The notes under the pieces were generated by a model. The model ran no database searches. It saw only the letters and a program-made list of their open reading frames with translations, and was not told where the DNA came from. From Rhodamnia argentea (Eukaryota; Streptophyta; Magnoliopsida; Myrtales; Myrtaceae), in the NCBI RefSeq assembly GCF_020921035.1, contig NC_063156.1, positions 10,366,501 to 10,430,500 of the forward strand: 64,000 bases of DNA. The letters are read 5' to 3'. Both the position numbers and the translations under genes were made by a program. Shown here piece after piece: positions 13,012 through 23,004 of this stretch. Numbering within the stretch: the first letter of the stretch is position 1; every line of letters starts with the position of its first letter.

Positions 13012-16000
13012 ATGGAGGTCGACGGCCCGGAAGTGGCGGCGGCGGCGAACGGACAGACGCGGCCGCGGTGCATGAGCAGCTACGTCGACGAGGGCAGCAC
13101 GGAGAGCCACCGCTACTACCTGGCCCGCAGGACCCTCCTCGAGATGCTCCGGGACAGGGGCTACGCAATTGCCTCCTCCGAGATCGATCTTTCTCTCGCG
13201 GAGTTCCGGGCCTCCCATGGCCAGAGCCCCGACATTGACCGCCTCCGCATTTCCAACTCTCTCCGCTCCGACCCTTCTAAGCGAGTAAGCCTTCGATTCC
13301 AACTTCTTTTTGATAGGTTCTAACGTGATGGTCTCCCGATATGGGTGTACTCTTAGGCGTCGGGTGCTTTAATGGAGCGAGGTGAAATGTTGCTTTTCAA
13401 ATGTGAGAGTGGCGTCTGAGACGGTTCGATCGATCGTGCGTTTTGATTGTCAAATTTGATACTTCTCTGTGCAGTGATGAAATTCTTTGCTTGCGTGCCT
13501 TCTCAAGTCAGCAAAAAATGGAGATGCTCTGCTTTTTTGGGTTTTGAATCCTTTTCGCATGTTGTGTGATTAATTGATTCCCACTAAGAGCTACCTTTGC
13601 TCATAGAGCCTCCTTCTTGTTGGTTTTATTAACATTTACCGCCATCTCTCTTGTTTCTTTACACTGTGTTATAAGCATTTCGCATACTATTTTGTGGCGG
13701 GGTCATCTTGTAGTTTTGGTGGAGTCACTCAGCTGTTCCAGAACTTCAAGTTGATCAGCATTGTGCTTTAAAGTTCCCCACCATAGCGTAGTGTTTCGAG
13801 TTGTGTCAAAAGCCTTGTCTCTTGAGCATTTCTGCTTCAGTCTTGGGAAACCATCAGAAAATTGACAGCTCTCTCTGGAAGAAGAAATGCGTCATGTAGT
13901 TAATTTTTTCCTTTAACAAGAAAACTGAATCATATCTTGTGGCATGTGGTAGCTTCTTTCGCTCTTTCAGTTGGCATTTTCGATTACTTCTACTTTTCAT
14001 ATACTCATTTATTAGAAAATTGTTGTTTCGGTGAATTGAAAAGTGCTCTGACTGCAGGTGTTGGCGTATTTTTGCAATCCTGGTCCTGTAAAAGTCAATA
14101 GTATCCGTTATATTAGTGGGCAAATTGCTAACAAAGAAGGTTTGAGCGGGTTGATATTGGTCTTGCAAGGTGAAATGACCAATCAAGCTCTTAAATCACT
14201 GGATCTTTTCTCGTTTAAAGTTGAAGTATTCCAGGTATCACGCTGTTCTATTCACTTCTTTTGCCCCCTCGTTTCCGTGCGTTAGACTGTAGATCATATG
14301 TTGGCTGCAGCTTGCAGTTTATGTTGATTGGAACCAAGATTTTTTATTCTTTTTCCGAAGTTGATTAAATGTAAGCTTCAGTTCTTTTTAGAGGTAAAGG
14401 TGCTACACAGATCACTAAATCTTGTTGGTGCTTGAGGTGGTTGTTGCAAAAAGAAGGCTCATACGTTGAAGTAAAGTTGCGAGATCCAAATGTAGCCCTA
14501 ATGTTCCTGAAGCCTCTTTATGTTACTTGTTGGAGTAAGATGTGAAGGCGTTGAGTAAATAAAGCATAGAATGTGCCAAGACACCTTATAAGAACTTCTT
14601 CCCTTAGATAATGTATGCAGTTGTGTGTTCTAACAAGTAAGTCAGTATTTTTATTAATTGTGATGTTTAGGGATATTCATATTGAAAGGGGAGGAATATG
14701 ATTTTGAAAAGAGAAAGATGGAGGGAGGAAGGAATGCAGGTGCCTGTTGGAATGGTGCAGGAAACTTAATATTTGATTATAAAATTCAATAAGCAATGTG
14801 GATTTTCCTCACCTTGTACCTGAAGCTTTGGCACCTCGCCTAGTCTTAGGCAAGGTGACTTCACCTAGCCATCGCTTACTCGAGCAGCTCACGGCGTCTG
14901 GAAGAACTTTAGCAAAGATTTAATTGTGTCTTAGTCTATTACGTGCTTATCCCTACCAGATAAAGGTAAGTATAAGTATGGAAAGATATTTTGGAATCAA
15001 AAGGAGAAATAAGGAAGAAAAAGTGACAAACAATGGCTTGTGCTGTCAGAATTAGATTCAACTTTTTTAGCCTCTTTTACATTAGTGACTCCCTTCGCTC
15101 AGCAACTTTTAGCGCCTCCCTTCGCTTGTGCAAGTGTCTAGCGCCTTAATTATTGGGGGACTGTCTGCATCTTGAGGGCTCTTGACGTTTTTAAAAACAC
15201 TGATTGAGATGGCTTCAATTGAGAGGGGATGGGATGGCTGAGAAGCCATGGATGAGAACGGTTACAGCCTATATGGTGAATGAGAACCAATGTGGCCGGC
15301 CTGTGATAGGAAGAGAAGGTTATTTTTGCTTTTGCTGCTGGTTGAGTTTGATAAAAACTTACATAGTATTCTGGTATGTGAGTGAAGATATTAGATGGTT
15401 AGATTGGTGTGCAAAGCGAAGGAGTAGAAGACTCTAAAGAATAGACATACTCGTCTTCTTTTCTACTCGAATTACTTTTGGGCTGCTAATGCTTTCATGC
15501 TTTTGGAGCCTGGCTTTTTCCTCCCCTTTTCATGGAGTCACTTATGTTGCCTGTGTTTGCTTGCTCTTACGCTCACTTGGAGCATTTTCCTATCAATTCC
15601 TGATGTTGGCACGACTTCAAGTTTTATTTCATGAATCTATTCTCCTTTAGGTCCAATATTATGTGGATTTATGCTCCTTATAAATCTGCTTTATGATCAA
15701 AAGGTTTTGTCATCTGGTGCTGTCTATTATTTAATGTGAGACTCAGGTTTCATCTTTATGTGTATCTTAACTAGTTTGTCGCCTGATGCTCCTATCATCC
15801 ATTATTTTCTGTTCATGTCAGATAACCGACTTGCTTGTGAATATAACTAAGCATGTCCTCAAGCCTAAACATCGTGTTCTAACGGATCAAGAAAAGCAAA
15901 GTCTTTTAAAGAAGTACAGTATACAGGAGAAGCAGGTTAGTGGACTGTCATCTCTTCCAACATACATATAACATATCTTGTCTCATGCTGACATTTTAGC

Positions 16001-17107
16001 TGTAATATTCAGTTCCATTGCATAAAGCTTCTTTCTGGAAAAGAACACTAGTTGTAGTTCTTGACACTCCAGTTGACCATAGTTTAGACTTTAAGGTACT
16101 TAGAGAACTAAATATATGGCTGTGAATGTGGTCATGTGCGAATTTAGGTAAGTCCATCAAGTTGTACAGGGAGGAAACTGTCTGTTTAACTCTGTTTTAA
16201 TGGTGGTTTTCTTGTTGCTTTAGTTTTCATAAATTGGAGACTGGGAAATAGAGAAATTAAAGGATGTACAATATGTACATCTAGGTGCAGAGAAAATGCA
16301 TTGATATGTCAGTTTGGATGGAATTTCATCCAATTTTTTTTTAATCTGTTTGAGCTCTTGTGGTTTAGAATTTTATAGCTGCAAAGCATTAGAGTAGCCG
16401 CTAGTTTGTGAATGATTTTCCATTTACTTAATGCATGAAGGTGCATTATAACCGATGCATAATTTGATTAACTCTGTTATATGGCCTTATAGGTTATTTT
16501 GTTGTGCTTCAAAGATCTAGTAGATCATAATATTGGTGTCATTGATGAAACAGCTTCGGATTTTTTTTTTTGTAGCTGTCATTTTGAGTATTCTAAGTAC
16601 CCTAATGAGTTTCCAGTTTAGGTCATTACTTGCTGGTCATTGGTCACACACCACATATCTAATAATGGAAAATGACATGATCCAAGTAATAACTGTCTGT
16701 CGGCTTTCTAGAAGTTGCCCAACACACAGTATTGTCCTATGAATTGTGTGCTTTATTTAGATTACATAGTTTCTGCATCCACTACTTGCATTCATAGTTA
16801 CGTGATCCAAGCTTGAACCGTGGAATGTAGCACCACTAGTAAAATGAATTTCCTTATCTGGAATCACCAGCATGTGCTTTTTGAATTCTTGTGGTGGTAT
16901 AGGAAAAAAGCTTGTGTACTCTCTTTGGTTTGGTGATTGGAGATCGTGCTGATTGTGTGTGGTTATTTTGTTTCTCACCAGCTTCCAAGGATGCTGAAGA
17001 ACGATGCAATCGCAAGGTATTACGGACTTGAGAAGGGTCAGGTTGTAAAAGTTACCTACAGTGGTGACGTAACTGGCACGCATGTTACGTACCGCTGTAT
17101 CTGGTGA
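13012..17107 (+). CDS. NRPE5: RPB5-family subunit of RNA polymerase V (NRPE5-like)
   Basis: Four exons: 13012-13284, 14058-14234, 15822-15935 and 16982-17107, giving 229 aa. Residues about 20-125 match the RPB5 N-terminal jaw domain (ESHRYYLARR, LRDRGY). Residues about 150-229 match the conserved C-terminal RPB5 domain (ITDLLVNITKH, LPRMLKNDAIARYYGLEKGQ, ending YRCIW). The wording follows Arabidopsis NRPE5, not the NRPB5 subunit shared by polymerases I-IV: Ala/Gly-rich leader, QITDLLVNITKH, VVKVTYSGDV. RNA polymerase V makes scaffold transcripts for RNA-directed DNA methylation in the nucleus. The start is the first ATG in a GC-rich first exon. It diverges from pyruvate kinase. An NRPE5 versus NRPB5 call needs a tree. 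Confidence 0.9.
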
Positions 17108-17989
17108 TTCTATGTTCTCCAGAGATTGGTTTCTTTGGTATCGATAAGTAATAGGAGTTTCCTAGCATGGTCACTAGTGGGCAGAGTCAGTCAGCTTTCT
17201 GCAGTCATGGTCCCGTCCTGTTTTGAATGATGGTTCGCTCATGGTACCATCCATTGTGGATAATTTTGCATGGTCGAGCTGGTTCTACAGGCCTCTGGCT
17301 AGGAGTTGAATTTCAGTTTTACGCGGTAGGTTCCCCTGTAAGTAGCGGCGGCAATTTAAGAATCGCCTGTTTGATCCTGTCTGGTTGTTCTGAAGTTATG
17401 TGGCGAATTGACGGAAAGCATGTCCGAGGAAGTTTTACCGATGGTTCTGTTGTGATCTTATGTCTCACCACATTGCTGGCTGACTGCGGTATTACTGTTG
17501 GCCAAATACACCATAGCATTCTTCTTTCTTCCTCTAGTCATTATCTATCTATTACCAATCAAGTCAAATCTATTGATTTTCGCTTCTTAGAACAAACAAA
17601 GCCAAATCCATAAATTGATAAATCAAATTTTTTTTTCTTTTCTAAGAATGTCTTGATTTAGTTCAATCTAGCAACTTTGATGTCTCTTCGAACCCCACTG
17701 CCCTACAAATGCCGACTTCTTTCTACATTGGTAGAAATCATTAGATAGACCAAATGCAATAGCCCCTTAGTCCATTTAAATTGAAATGAAATGCAAAATA
17801 TGATGTTAAAGAATACTCTATGCGAATCCTTTTTCCTAATCAATGAAAGTCATTTCTTTGTGTATATATCCATGTGTGTATGTCCCGTAGGTTCCCAATT
17901 ACCTACTAGAAAAAAAAACAGATGCAAGTTCTTCTCGTCAAGCAGTACGTTAGGGTGCATTTGCAACAACTTTTGCCTTGATAATTTTT
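17108..17989. other. NRPE5 3' UTR and intergenic DNA
   Basis: 17227-17613 is open in one frame (128 codons) but resembles no family I know and lacks gene context. It may be 3' UTR. The rest is AT-rich with no recognised feature. Confidence 0.4.
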
Positions 17990-18618
17990 CAGTAAAAAGT
18001 TCCAAAATAGCCGTAAATCTATTGCATTTGTTTCAATCTAGTTCTAAACTTTTTAATTTGTCCGATTTAGTCCTAGACGATTTTGCTAATTTAGTTCTTC
18101 TAGCCAAATTTTGTCGGAAATTGTCAATGTGGACACTGTCTATGCCCCGTAGAACGGCAAATGCTGTCGTGAAATTTTTATAATTTTTTTCTTAAATTTT
18201 ATAAATTTTTTATAATCTTTTATTTTTCTTTCTTCTCCTTTTGTTTTTCCTACAAAGACCGGCAAGGGTCAGCGGGCAAAGGTTGCGGCCCTCGCCTATT
18301 GGCCGTTTGGGCAAGGGTCTTAGAAGAAAAATAACTAAAAAAAAAAAATAAAAGAAAAAAATAAAAAAGAGAAGAAAACATGAAAACAATAATAAAAAGT
18401 TCAAATTTTTTTAAAAAAATTAATCACGTCGGCGTCGATCATGGCATGTAGAATGGGTGACTTCACGATTTCCTATCAAAATTGATCGGAATTACTAAAT
18501 TGTCAAATCATCAAAAGGTCTTTCGGTTAAATTAGCCAATTGAAAAATTTAAGATAGAAGTAAAATAAGTGTAATAGATTTAAGACTTTTTTTTTATATA
18601 ATTTTTCCAACTTCTTAT
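17990..18618. mobile_element. Inverted-repeat MITE with GC-rich core (family with 20306-21225)
   Basis: The left end has AAAAAGTTCCAAAATAGC then CGTAAATCTATTGCA. The right end, reversed, has GTCTTAAATCTATTACAC, the same pattern. The arms carry repeated short units of the type 'TTTAGTCCTAGAC / AATTTAGTTCT'. The middle has T-rich then A-rich runs on either side of a GC-rich core (about 18255-18320). No coding capacity; exact ends are uncertain. Confidence 0.5.
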
Positions 18619-19073
18619 GTATGTCAAATTTTGTGGCTAACGTAGACCAATTTTTTTTTTTTTTTTGTTATGTTGATGATTTTTCATATTTAAAGAAATG
18701 TGGGGTGTCGTTTTGAATTTGGAGTGAGAAAATAGAACTATTTGCTTACGTGAAAGGAAAAAACAAAAAATATAAGAAGTTGGAATCCCGTGGGCGCCGG
18801 CAGGCGACTTAACGGCTTAACCGGTGGCACGTGTGTGGTGGCTAGCGCATGTTGCTCCCGGGGTTTACCCCGTACTGCCAGCCGTGCGGGGGTTCCCTGG
18901 GTCACCTATATATATATATATATATATAAAGAATCGCCTGTGCATCAATTTATTCTTGCGCACCAAGCACTCTGTTGAAGAGCACCTTGTAATTTCGAAA
19001 GCACACAAATAAAGACAACTGGTAATTTTCCCTCTTAAACAGACGTTTGTATCGTCGCAGTTTCTTTGATAGT
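18619..19073. other. Intergenic DNA with GC-rich patch and (TA)n tract
   Basis: A GC-rich patch at about 18785-18905 runs into a (TA)n tract at about 18906-18928. The patch ends CCCTGGGTCACC and could be the 3' end of a short retroposon, but I cannot name it. A 24-base word, TTCTTGCGCACCAAGCAC plus CTCTGTT or TGTGTT, occurs at about 18953 and again at about 19074. Confidence 0.35.
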
Positions 19074-19080
19074 TTCTTGC

Positions 19081-20015
19081 GCACCAAGCACTGTGTTCAA
19101 AGTCATTGCCACAGTGGGGGAATCGCCTAATGACTGGAGAGAATTCGTTAGAACAACGAGTTCGGATTTACTCGAATTCGTCGATGCCGCGATCGCGCTA
19201 GCCGCGCTGGATCGCCCCGAGAGATTTTCGGGAACAAAGGGACCGGATTGCGGAGCAGCTGCTCACAATCAAAACGACCCAGATTCCGCGCCCAAGGTGC
19301 GATGCTGATCTGCCCATGTCGCGCGACGGTGGAGATTGTTGTGTAAGAGCGGGTAAAGAAAGGAAAAGGAGCAGGGACAACGGTAGGGGTGATGTCGGGT
19401 GCGATGGGGTGGACAAGAACCCGGAAAGCTGTCGCGATTTTGGAGGCGCCGAGGCTTTCGGTGATGAGATTGATGAAGAGTCTCAAGTTATTGGTGAAGT
19501 TCTAAGGATCAAGCAAGTTTTGGACGCCCGTCGCCTACTTCTCGCAGAAAACTAAGATTGGGATAGCTGTCAACAATCTCCAGAGGAAAAGGTGGATCGA
19601 GGCAAATTGCTCGGCTTGCACACGACATCACTATGTATAGAGTAACGTATTTCAGTTCTGTCAGTCTCATTCATTTCACAGCTTCTAAAAAGATAGGACA
19701 CTTTCACATAATGTGGTGTTTGTGTTGGAACATCAAGCAATCGAACAAAGTTTTTGTTAGTAACTACTTAGGCCAACTAACAAGCACCTCAAACTTGATT
19801 AGATCCATCCAACTTTATAGAACACTTGGATCTTCGGAAAAAATTGTAGAAGTACTTCAACCTGTAATTGCCAGCTTCTTCTATAATCCAAGCAATGACA
19901 TCCGACAAGCATAGATTTTCATAAATATTTCCAGTGCAATTACTTGTAAATTGGATTGTTTTTCTTAATGCAGGGGATGGAAGGCTTTGGTCAAAGAGAT
20001 TCGCCACAACACGAA
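19081..20015 (+). pseudogene. Broken copy of a MED26-like gene
   Basis: The order of pieces matches the MED26-like gene at 31833-33443. First comes a DWREF segment (from about 19130: NDWREFVRTTSSDLLEFVDA, against DDWREFFRRTNADVFELIDN). Next is AEAFGDEIDEESQVIGEVLR then IKQVLD (to about 19530), then TKIGIAVNNLQRK (about 19553-19592), then a GSRQIARLAHDIT-coding stretch in another frame, then GWKAL near 19977. The start ATG is replaced by GTG, frame breaks lie within the first exon and before the IARLAHD part, and the exon for the LCESLRSL segment is missing. It is thus a decayed duplicate of a host gene and cannot make the full protein. Confidence 0.75.
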
Positions 20016-20039
20016 GGATGTTGCTGGTAATTATAAAAA

Positions 20040-20240
20040 AATTAAAAAAAAATTAAACTATTCGGTTGCCGACCGACCGACATCCATATTAGTGCCAGAA
20101 GGCCAAAATTCATCGGATGGACTGAAATGACATAATTACAAAAGGTTTAGGACTGAGTCGTCCAAAAAAAAAAAGTTTATGACTGAATTGGCACAATTGC
20201 AATATGTTTAGAACTTTTTTGGTAATTTCCCCTATTTATT
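20040..20240. mobile_element. Fragment of the 'TTTAGGACTGAATTGG' MITE family
   Basis: This piece has AAAAGGTTTAGGACTGAGTC and GACTGAATTGGCACAATTGC, the arm units of the complete copy at 20306-21225, and ends near GGTAATTTCCCC. Only one arm is visible. Confidence 0.4.
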
Positions 20241-20305
20241 ACTCATCTTTCTTCTCTTTTTCACTTCATTGTTTGTCCATTTAAGATGTAACTCTTTTAT
20301 ACAAA

Positions 20306-21225
20306 GAAAACTGTCCAAAACATCATAAATCTGTTATACGGCAGTCAATTCAGTTATAAATTTTTAATTGTATCAATTTAGTCATAAACCTTTTGCCAAT
20401 CTTATAATCTTAAAACTTTTAAGGATTTGTCAATTTGATCATGAACCTTTTAACGATTTGTCAATATAGCTTTTTCGGCAATATTAGCCGAAAATTGCTA
20501 ATATGACAATTTTGTCGTGGTGCCCATCCTAGGTGGCATGGATAGCGCTAACGTGAAATTTTTTTTAACAAAAATTTTAAGTTTTTTTGAACTTTTTTTT
20601 AAATTTTTTGAAACCTTTTCTTTTCTTTCTTTTCTTTTTCCTTCTTCTATTGGCTGGTCAACCTCACCCGTGGCCTCGCCGGCCTCGAGCTAGGCTAGTC
20701 CTCACCATATCCGGCAAGGTCAACTTCACTAGTGGCCTCGCCGGTCTTGGGCCGACCAAGCCTAGTGACGGCGAGATCGAGCCTCGCCGGTGGTCGGTCG
20801 TCGACCATTGCCAAGGCCCGGTGATCGGCTAGAGCAAGAAGGAAAGAAAAAAAGGAAAGAAAGGAAAAGAGAAAAAAAATCAATTTATAAAATATAATTC
20901 GAACTTTTATTAAAAAAATATAAAATGTTATTCTCATCTGCGTGCTCGTCTTGAGCCATGTTAATTAGAACGGTTGACGTTGATTAATCATCCTATCGCC
21001 TATTTCTAACTAAAATTGACTGGAAGAACTTAATTGTTAAATCGTTAAAAGATATAAAACTAAATTGACAAATTTTCAAAAGATTAGGACTAAATTGATA
21101 CGGTTGAAAGGTTTAGGTTAAACCGACAAGTTATCAAAAGGTTTAAGATTAAATTGGCACAATTGAAAGGTTCGGGACCGACCGGCCACTTGTACAATAG
21201 GTTTGAGACTTGTTGGACAATTTTC
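20306..21225. mobile_element. Long inverted-repeat element with GC-rich core
   Basis: The left end is GAAAACTGTCCAAAACATC. The right end reads on the other strand as GAAAATTGTCCAACAAGTC, and both continue as AAATCTGTTATAC or AAACCTATTGTAC. Each arm carries several short imperfect units, for example ATCAATTTAGTCATAAACC on the left and its complement-type units on the right. The core (about 20640-20835) is rich in CTCGCCGG words. It is 920 bp and has no transposase, so it is non-autonomous. The superfamily is not determined. Confidence 0.6.
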
Positions 21226-21879
21226 TCTCTTTATTTACGTTGAAAAATCATCTTTATCTTTACTTCAACAATATATTATTATTAATTTATTTCTTAAAAC
21301 CGCGGTTAACGTCAACTATATAGTGATTCTAGTATTTATATTGATGGAAAAGGGCCATGAGATTTGATTTAGTGGTTTAAGAGGGGCTTGTGTCCAGGGA
21401 TAAGGAAAAAAATACTTTGGGGGGGCCAACAAATGCATATGGAATATTCATATGAAGGGAATTTCTCTATGTCGTGTCAATAAAAATTATATTAAAAAGT
21501 ATGGTTAGGAAATATTTAGGACCAAACAAATCATATCATGAAGTAGCGCTATTCCTTTTGGCTAATTAGATTAAAAATCCGTATAGATCCAGTTCGATTT
21601 CTATATAAAAAAAAATGACAAATTTCTCGAGATCTAACCCGTGGTTGAAAGTTGCTAATATATCGTGGGACTGTGGTAGCATGACCGTGAGAACAACAGT
21701 ATCTTGTGAGTTACAAAGTATAAAAAGAATGAACCCACAATAATTTTAAATTTTTTTTTTTTTGTGATCCAAAAGAACCTGTTAGCCTAATTATATAATC
21801 AATTCCATATCTCGTAACCTAACCATCAAGTTTAGGTTAATCGTATACCATTGGATAACCGTCATCCGTCTCCGAAGGG
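21226..21879. other. AT-rich intergenic DNA
   Basis: No gene, structured repeat or RNA is recognised here. Confidence 0.5.
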
Positions 21880-22010
21880 AAGAAGGATCGATTGCTCAAC
21901 TTGCACACAACATCATTAAGTATGGAGTGATATTTTTCGGTTCCATAAATTCTCATCAATTTCATAGCTTCTTCAAAAATAGGACACTTGCACTTAGGCT
22001 CCATAATGTT
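21880..22010 (+). pseudogene. Second MED26-like relic (one exon-sized piece)
   Basis: The segment AGGATCGATTGCTCAACTTG, then CACACAACATCATTAAGTAT and onwards to AATAGGACACTT, aligns with 19600-19700 of the first relic along its whole length. Both correspond to the KQIAQFTHSIT exon and following intron of the gene at 31833-33443. At about 22010 the similarity stops and Tourist-like MITE sequence begins, which suggests insertion into the duplicate. Confidence 0.6.
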
Positions 22011-22300
22011 TTTCAAAAAGTTCTTTTTAAAAAAAATGAGGATATTTTTCGGTATTTTGCTAAACTTGAAAACGAACCGTAAAATATTTTCCACCGTTTG
22101 ACGAGAAAAATCAATTTTCATTGTACCCGCCTTTCAATAATGTATCCTTTCTTTTTTGGCTGGCAACCAGCCACGGTGACGGCCTCCGGTGAGGCTCGAG
22201 CCTCGGCCTCGTAGGATCTGGCAAACTCGAGGCTCGCCTCACCGCCTTGACGGCTCGCTGCCGGATATACTACTAGTCCTCCCACGTTCAAAGGCTTTTT
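22011..22300. mobile_element. Partial Tourist-like MITE (left arm and core)
   Basis: GTTTTTCAAAAAGTTC, GATATTTTTCGGTATTTTGC and CACCGTTTGACGAGAAAAAT correspond to the left arm of the element at 60167-61573. The GC-rich core with GGTGAGGCTCGAGCCTCGGC follows. The right arm is not seen. Confidence 0.5.
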
Positions 22301-23004
22301 GGTCAATAACAAATGAATCAACTCATGAAAAGTTCGCTTCGCAAATTCAGTCTAAATTTGTAACGAAGAAGAGCAGAGTTCTAATGGAAAGAAAGAGGTG
22401 CCGTTTTGATGCTTGGAACTTGCTTTTGCTCTGTTTTAGGCCCATCCTTTGAGAGCATCGTCCGAGACGAAAAAAATGGTGTCTTCCGTGATTGTTCGTA
22501 AAGGACACGATGATGATGCGATTCCATTCAACATTTGCCAATTCTACGTTATCATGTTGCGGAGAGCAAAACCCATGTCGGATAAACTTCATCCCCGACC
22601 GACCTTTGCAGGTGGCGGGGCAACGGAGTAGCGCGGAATGAATTTGAATTCCCTCCCATTTCGCTTTCGCTTTCGCTTCCTTTGATTCGTTTTCCTTATT
22701 CTTCCCTCGCTGGCGTGTTGTAAATTGCTCTATTCCATCAGTGAAGTCGTGGGTAATAGTTGAAGGTATCCATGGTTTTTTTGTGGAAACTCGGGGTTGG
22801 CTTCTCGGGAGATCAGGCTCGTAGCAGATTGAGATTGCTCCATATGACCTTTCGAGAGTTCATCTGAATTGGTCGTGACCAGGGAAGCGAATGCGGACAC
22901 TCCTAAATGAGTGGGGGATTTACAGGTGGGTGAAATACTATGATAGCGAAAGGTGATCCCATGGTGTTGGTCGAGTTGTTGCTGTGAACTTGGAAGGGGT
23001 TGAA
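22301..23004. other. Upstream region of the PPR gene
   Basis: No gene is recognised. Sequence from about 22630 on is less AT-rich and probably holds the promoter and 5' UTR of the PPR gene. Confidence 0.45.

Noticed and set aside
12856-13302. Open frames on the minus strand over NRPE5 exon 1
   Set aside because: Compositional shadow of a GC-rich exon; the plus-strand reading matches the RPB5 family and continues through three further exons.
17227-17613. 128-codon open frame after NRPE5
   Set aside because: No recognisable domain and no splice or promoter context; more likely 3' UTR or chance.
22984-23004. Earlier start for the PPR protein
   Set aside because: The frame is open upstream only from a GTG codon. 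The first ATG is at 23005.
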